DNA from: Spirochaetales bacterium
Lineage (GTDB): Bacteria; Spirochaetota; Spirochaetia; Treponematales; Treponemataceae
Length of the DNA stretch: 64,000 nucleotides
NCBI GenBank assembly: GCA_029098225.1
Contig: JAQXNX010000014.1
Location: 140,790-204,789 of the forward strand
Reading direction: 5' to 3'
Part shown: piece by piece, positions 63,877 to 64,000 of the stretch
Position numbering within the stretch: the first letter of the stretch is position 1
Layout: each line of letters opens with the position of its first letter
Notes under the pieces: generated by a model
Told to the model about the DNA's origin: nothing
The model's database searches: none
The model's input: the letters and a program-made list of their open reading frames with translations, nothing else
Position numbers and translations under genes: made by a program

Positions 63877-64000
63877 ATGGCTCTTAAAGTATTTAAGCCA
63901 ATGACAGCAGGTACACGTGGACGTGTAGACTTGCGTCGTGACGAACTGACAACTGATAGACCCGAGAAAACTTTGGTGTCAGGTCGTAAGTCTCATGCAG
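63877..64000 (+). CDS. rplB: Ribosomal protein L2 (3' end outside window)
   Basis: The first 41 codons are present: MALKVFKPMTAGTRGRV..RPEKTLVSGRKSHA. This matches the L2 N-terminus and the S10 gene order. AAGGGGATA precedes the ATG. The rest lies beyond the window. Confidence 0.92.
   Translation, partial: MALKVFKPMTAGTRGRVDLRRDELTTDRPEKTLVSGRKSHA

Overview
The window looks like a chromosome segment of a Treponema-like spirochaete. This rests on the gene set and protein style: AT-rich DNA with long A/T runs, HPr kinase beside ptsH, sigma-54, a treponemal-type lipoprotein/LysM pair, and the order rpmG-secE-nusG-rplKAJL-rpoBC-rpsLG-tuf-S10. A large GH115 alpha-glucuronidase suggests a plant-fibre gut or rumen habitat. 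Species is not determinable by eye.

Layout. 1-6314: end of an ECF transporter subunit, nth, ttcA, a chemotaxis receptor and aspS. 6315-18287: an accessory region of poorly conserved membrane proteins, lipoproteins, two paralogous choloylglycine-hydrolase-like amidases, a LytTR/DUF3021-type regulatory pair, a PstS-like protein with two tiny membrane-protein genes, and decayed EF-hand and LysM genes. 18288-34507: groL, a two-receiver regulator, a PHP phosphatase, a DksA-like protein, infA, tyrS, a J-domain protein, GH115, asnS, a flotillin, a YihY/cyclic-nucleotide-binding fusion and rpoN. 34600-46090: hpf, hprK-ptsH, lexA-holA, a lipoprotein/LysM pair, cytidylate-kinase-like and PgsA-like proteins, hsp20, radA, and a serine acetyltransferase with a candidate small RNA beside it. 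46174-64000: the main expression operons, interleaved with tRNA-Thr and tRNA-Trp.

The most interesting structure is outside the genes. A two-hairpin palindromic element occurs at least three times: just after groL, just after asnS (with a synonymous second copy of the asnS 3' end), and in frame inside the GH115 gene. A second GC-rich intergenic repeat family occurs three or four times, and a tandem/inverted repeat forms a very long hairpin at 42.5-42.8 kb. A strong promoter and a terminator bracket an unannotated RNA of about 98 nt at 45.0 kb. Several genes have a -10 box 6-9 nt before the start codon and no Shine-Dalgarno sequence, implying leaderless transcripts. The amidase-LytTR-DUF3021 operon is the best candidate for an undescribed regulatory system.
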